From NCBI RefSeq assembly GCF_043641665.1, contig NC_092200.1, positions 9,431,694 to 9,495,693 of the forward strand: a DNA stretch of 64,000 nucleotides, in the 5' to 3' direction. The position numbers were made by a program, and so were the translations under genes. Shown piece by piece: positions 63,943-64,000 of this stretch (position 1 is the stretch's first letter; every line of letters begins with the position of its first letter). A model generated the notes under the pieces. It did not search any database and was not told the origin of the DNA. It was given only the letters and a program-made list of their open reading frames with translations. Source of the DNA: Enoplosus armatus. Lineage: Eukaryota; Chordata; Actinopteri; Centrarchiformes; Enoplosidae.

Positions 63943-63964
63943 ATATATATATATATATATATAA
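63943..63964. repeat. (TA)n microsatellite
   Basis: A TA dinucleotide tract just upstream (in transcript sense) of the outermost visible flt3 exon, directly readable. Confidence 0.9.
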
Positions 63965-64000
63965 ATATTACCACTGCATCAAACACTCTAGTCTAGTGTT

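Overview
The window is a ray-finned fish (teleost) nuclear genome segment. Genes are split into many short exons with GT/AG introns, and the flanks carry interspersed repeats common in teleosts. The predicted proteins closely resemble vertebrate orthologues recalled from general knowledge; no database search was run. The gene order follows human chromosome 13q12: wasf3(+), gpr12(-), usp12(-), rpl21(+), gtf3a(+), lnx2(-), polr1d isoform-2 type(+), pdx1(+), urad(-), flt3(-). Every multi-exon model below was assembled by hand from splice sites, and each complete model gives an intact reading frame.

Layout. 1-3800 is non-coding flank or 5' intron of wasf3. wasf3 codes from 3830 to 9594. A gene-poor stretch with an isolated GC/CpG-rich block (13750-14115) leads to single-coding-exon gpr12 (14553-15578). 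usp12 (18375-23599) and rpl21 (25117-26823) are divergent and share a short promoter interval. A 6 kb gene desert (26860-32994) separates rpl21 from gtf3a (32995-35190), which meets lnx2 (36109-43855) tail to tail. lnx2 and polr1d diverge from a GC-rich region around 46.4-47.3 kb. pdx1 (51550-54565) and urad (55278-55983) converge with overlapping 3' UTR signals. flt3 (57486 to the right edge) lacks about its first 100 residues here.

This is the remnant of a ParaHox neighbourhood. Only the middle homeobox gene, pdx1, is present. The anterior gene (gsx1, expected between polr1d and pdx1) and the posterior gene (cdx2, expected between pdx1 and urad) are absent. rasl11a and mtif3, which lie in this order in tetrapods, are also not found, nor are the RPAC2-coding exons of polr1d. 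This is the pattern expected of one of two copies left by the teleost genome duplication after reciprocal gene loss.

The genes do not form a pathway. They encode an actin regulator (wasf3), a constitutively active GPCR (gpr12), a deubiquitinase (usp12), ribosome and 5S rRNA factors (rpl21, gtf3a), a RING-PDZ ubiquitin ligase (lnx2), a POLR1D splice-form protein, the pancreas/duodenum master regulator (pdx1), a urate-degradation enzyme (urad) and a haematopoietic receptor kinase (flt3). The most unusual observations are the missing RPAC2 exons of polr1d, a perfect 26-bp hairpin in a wasf3 intron, a lnx2 linker exon that may be ancestral, and an orphan GC-rich block beyond the gpr12 stop codon.
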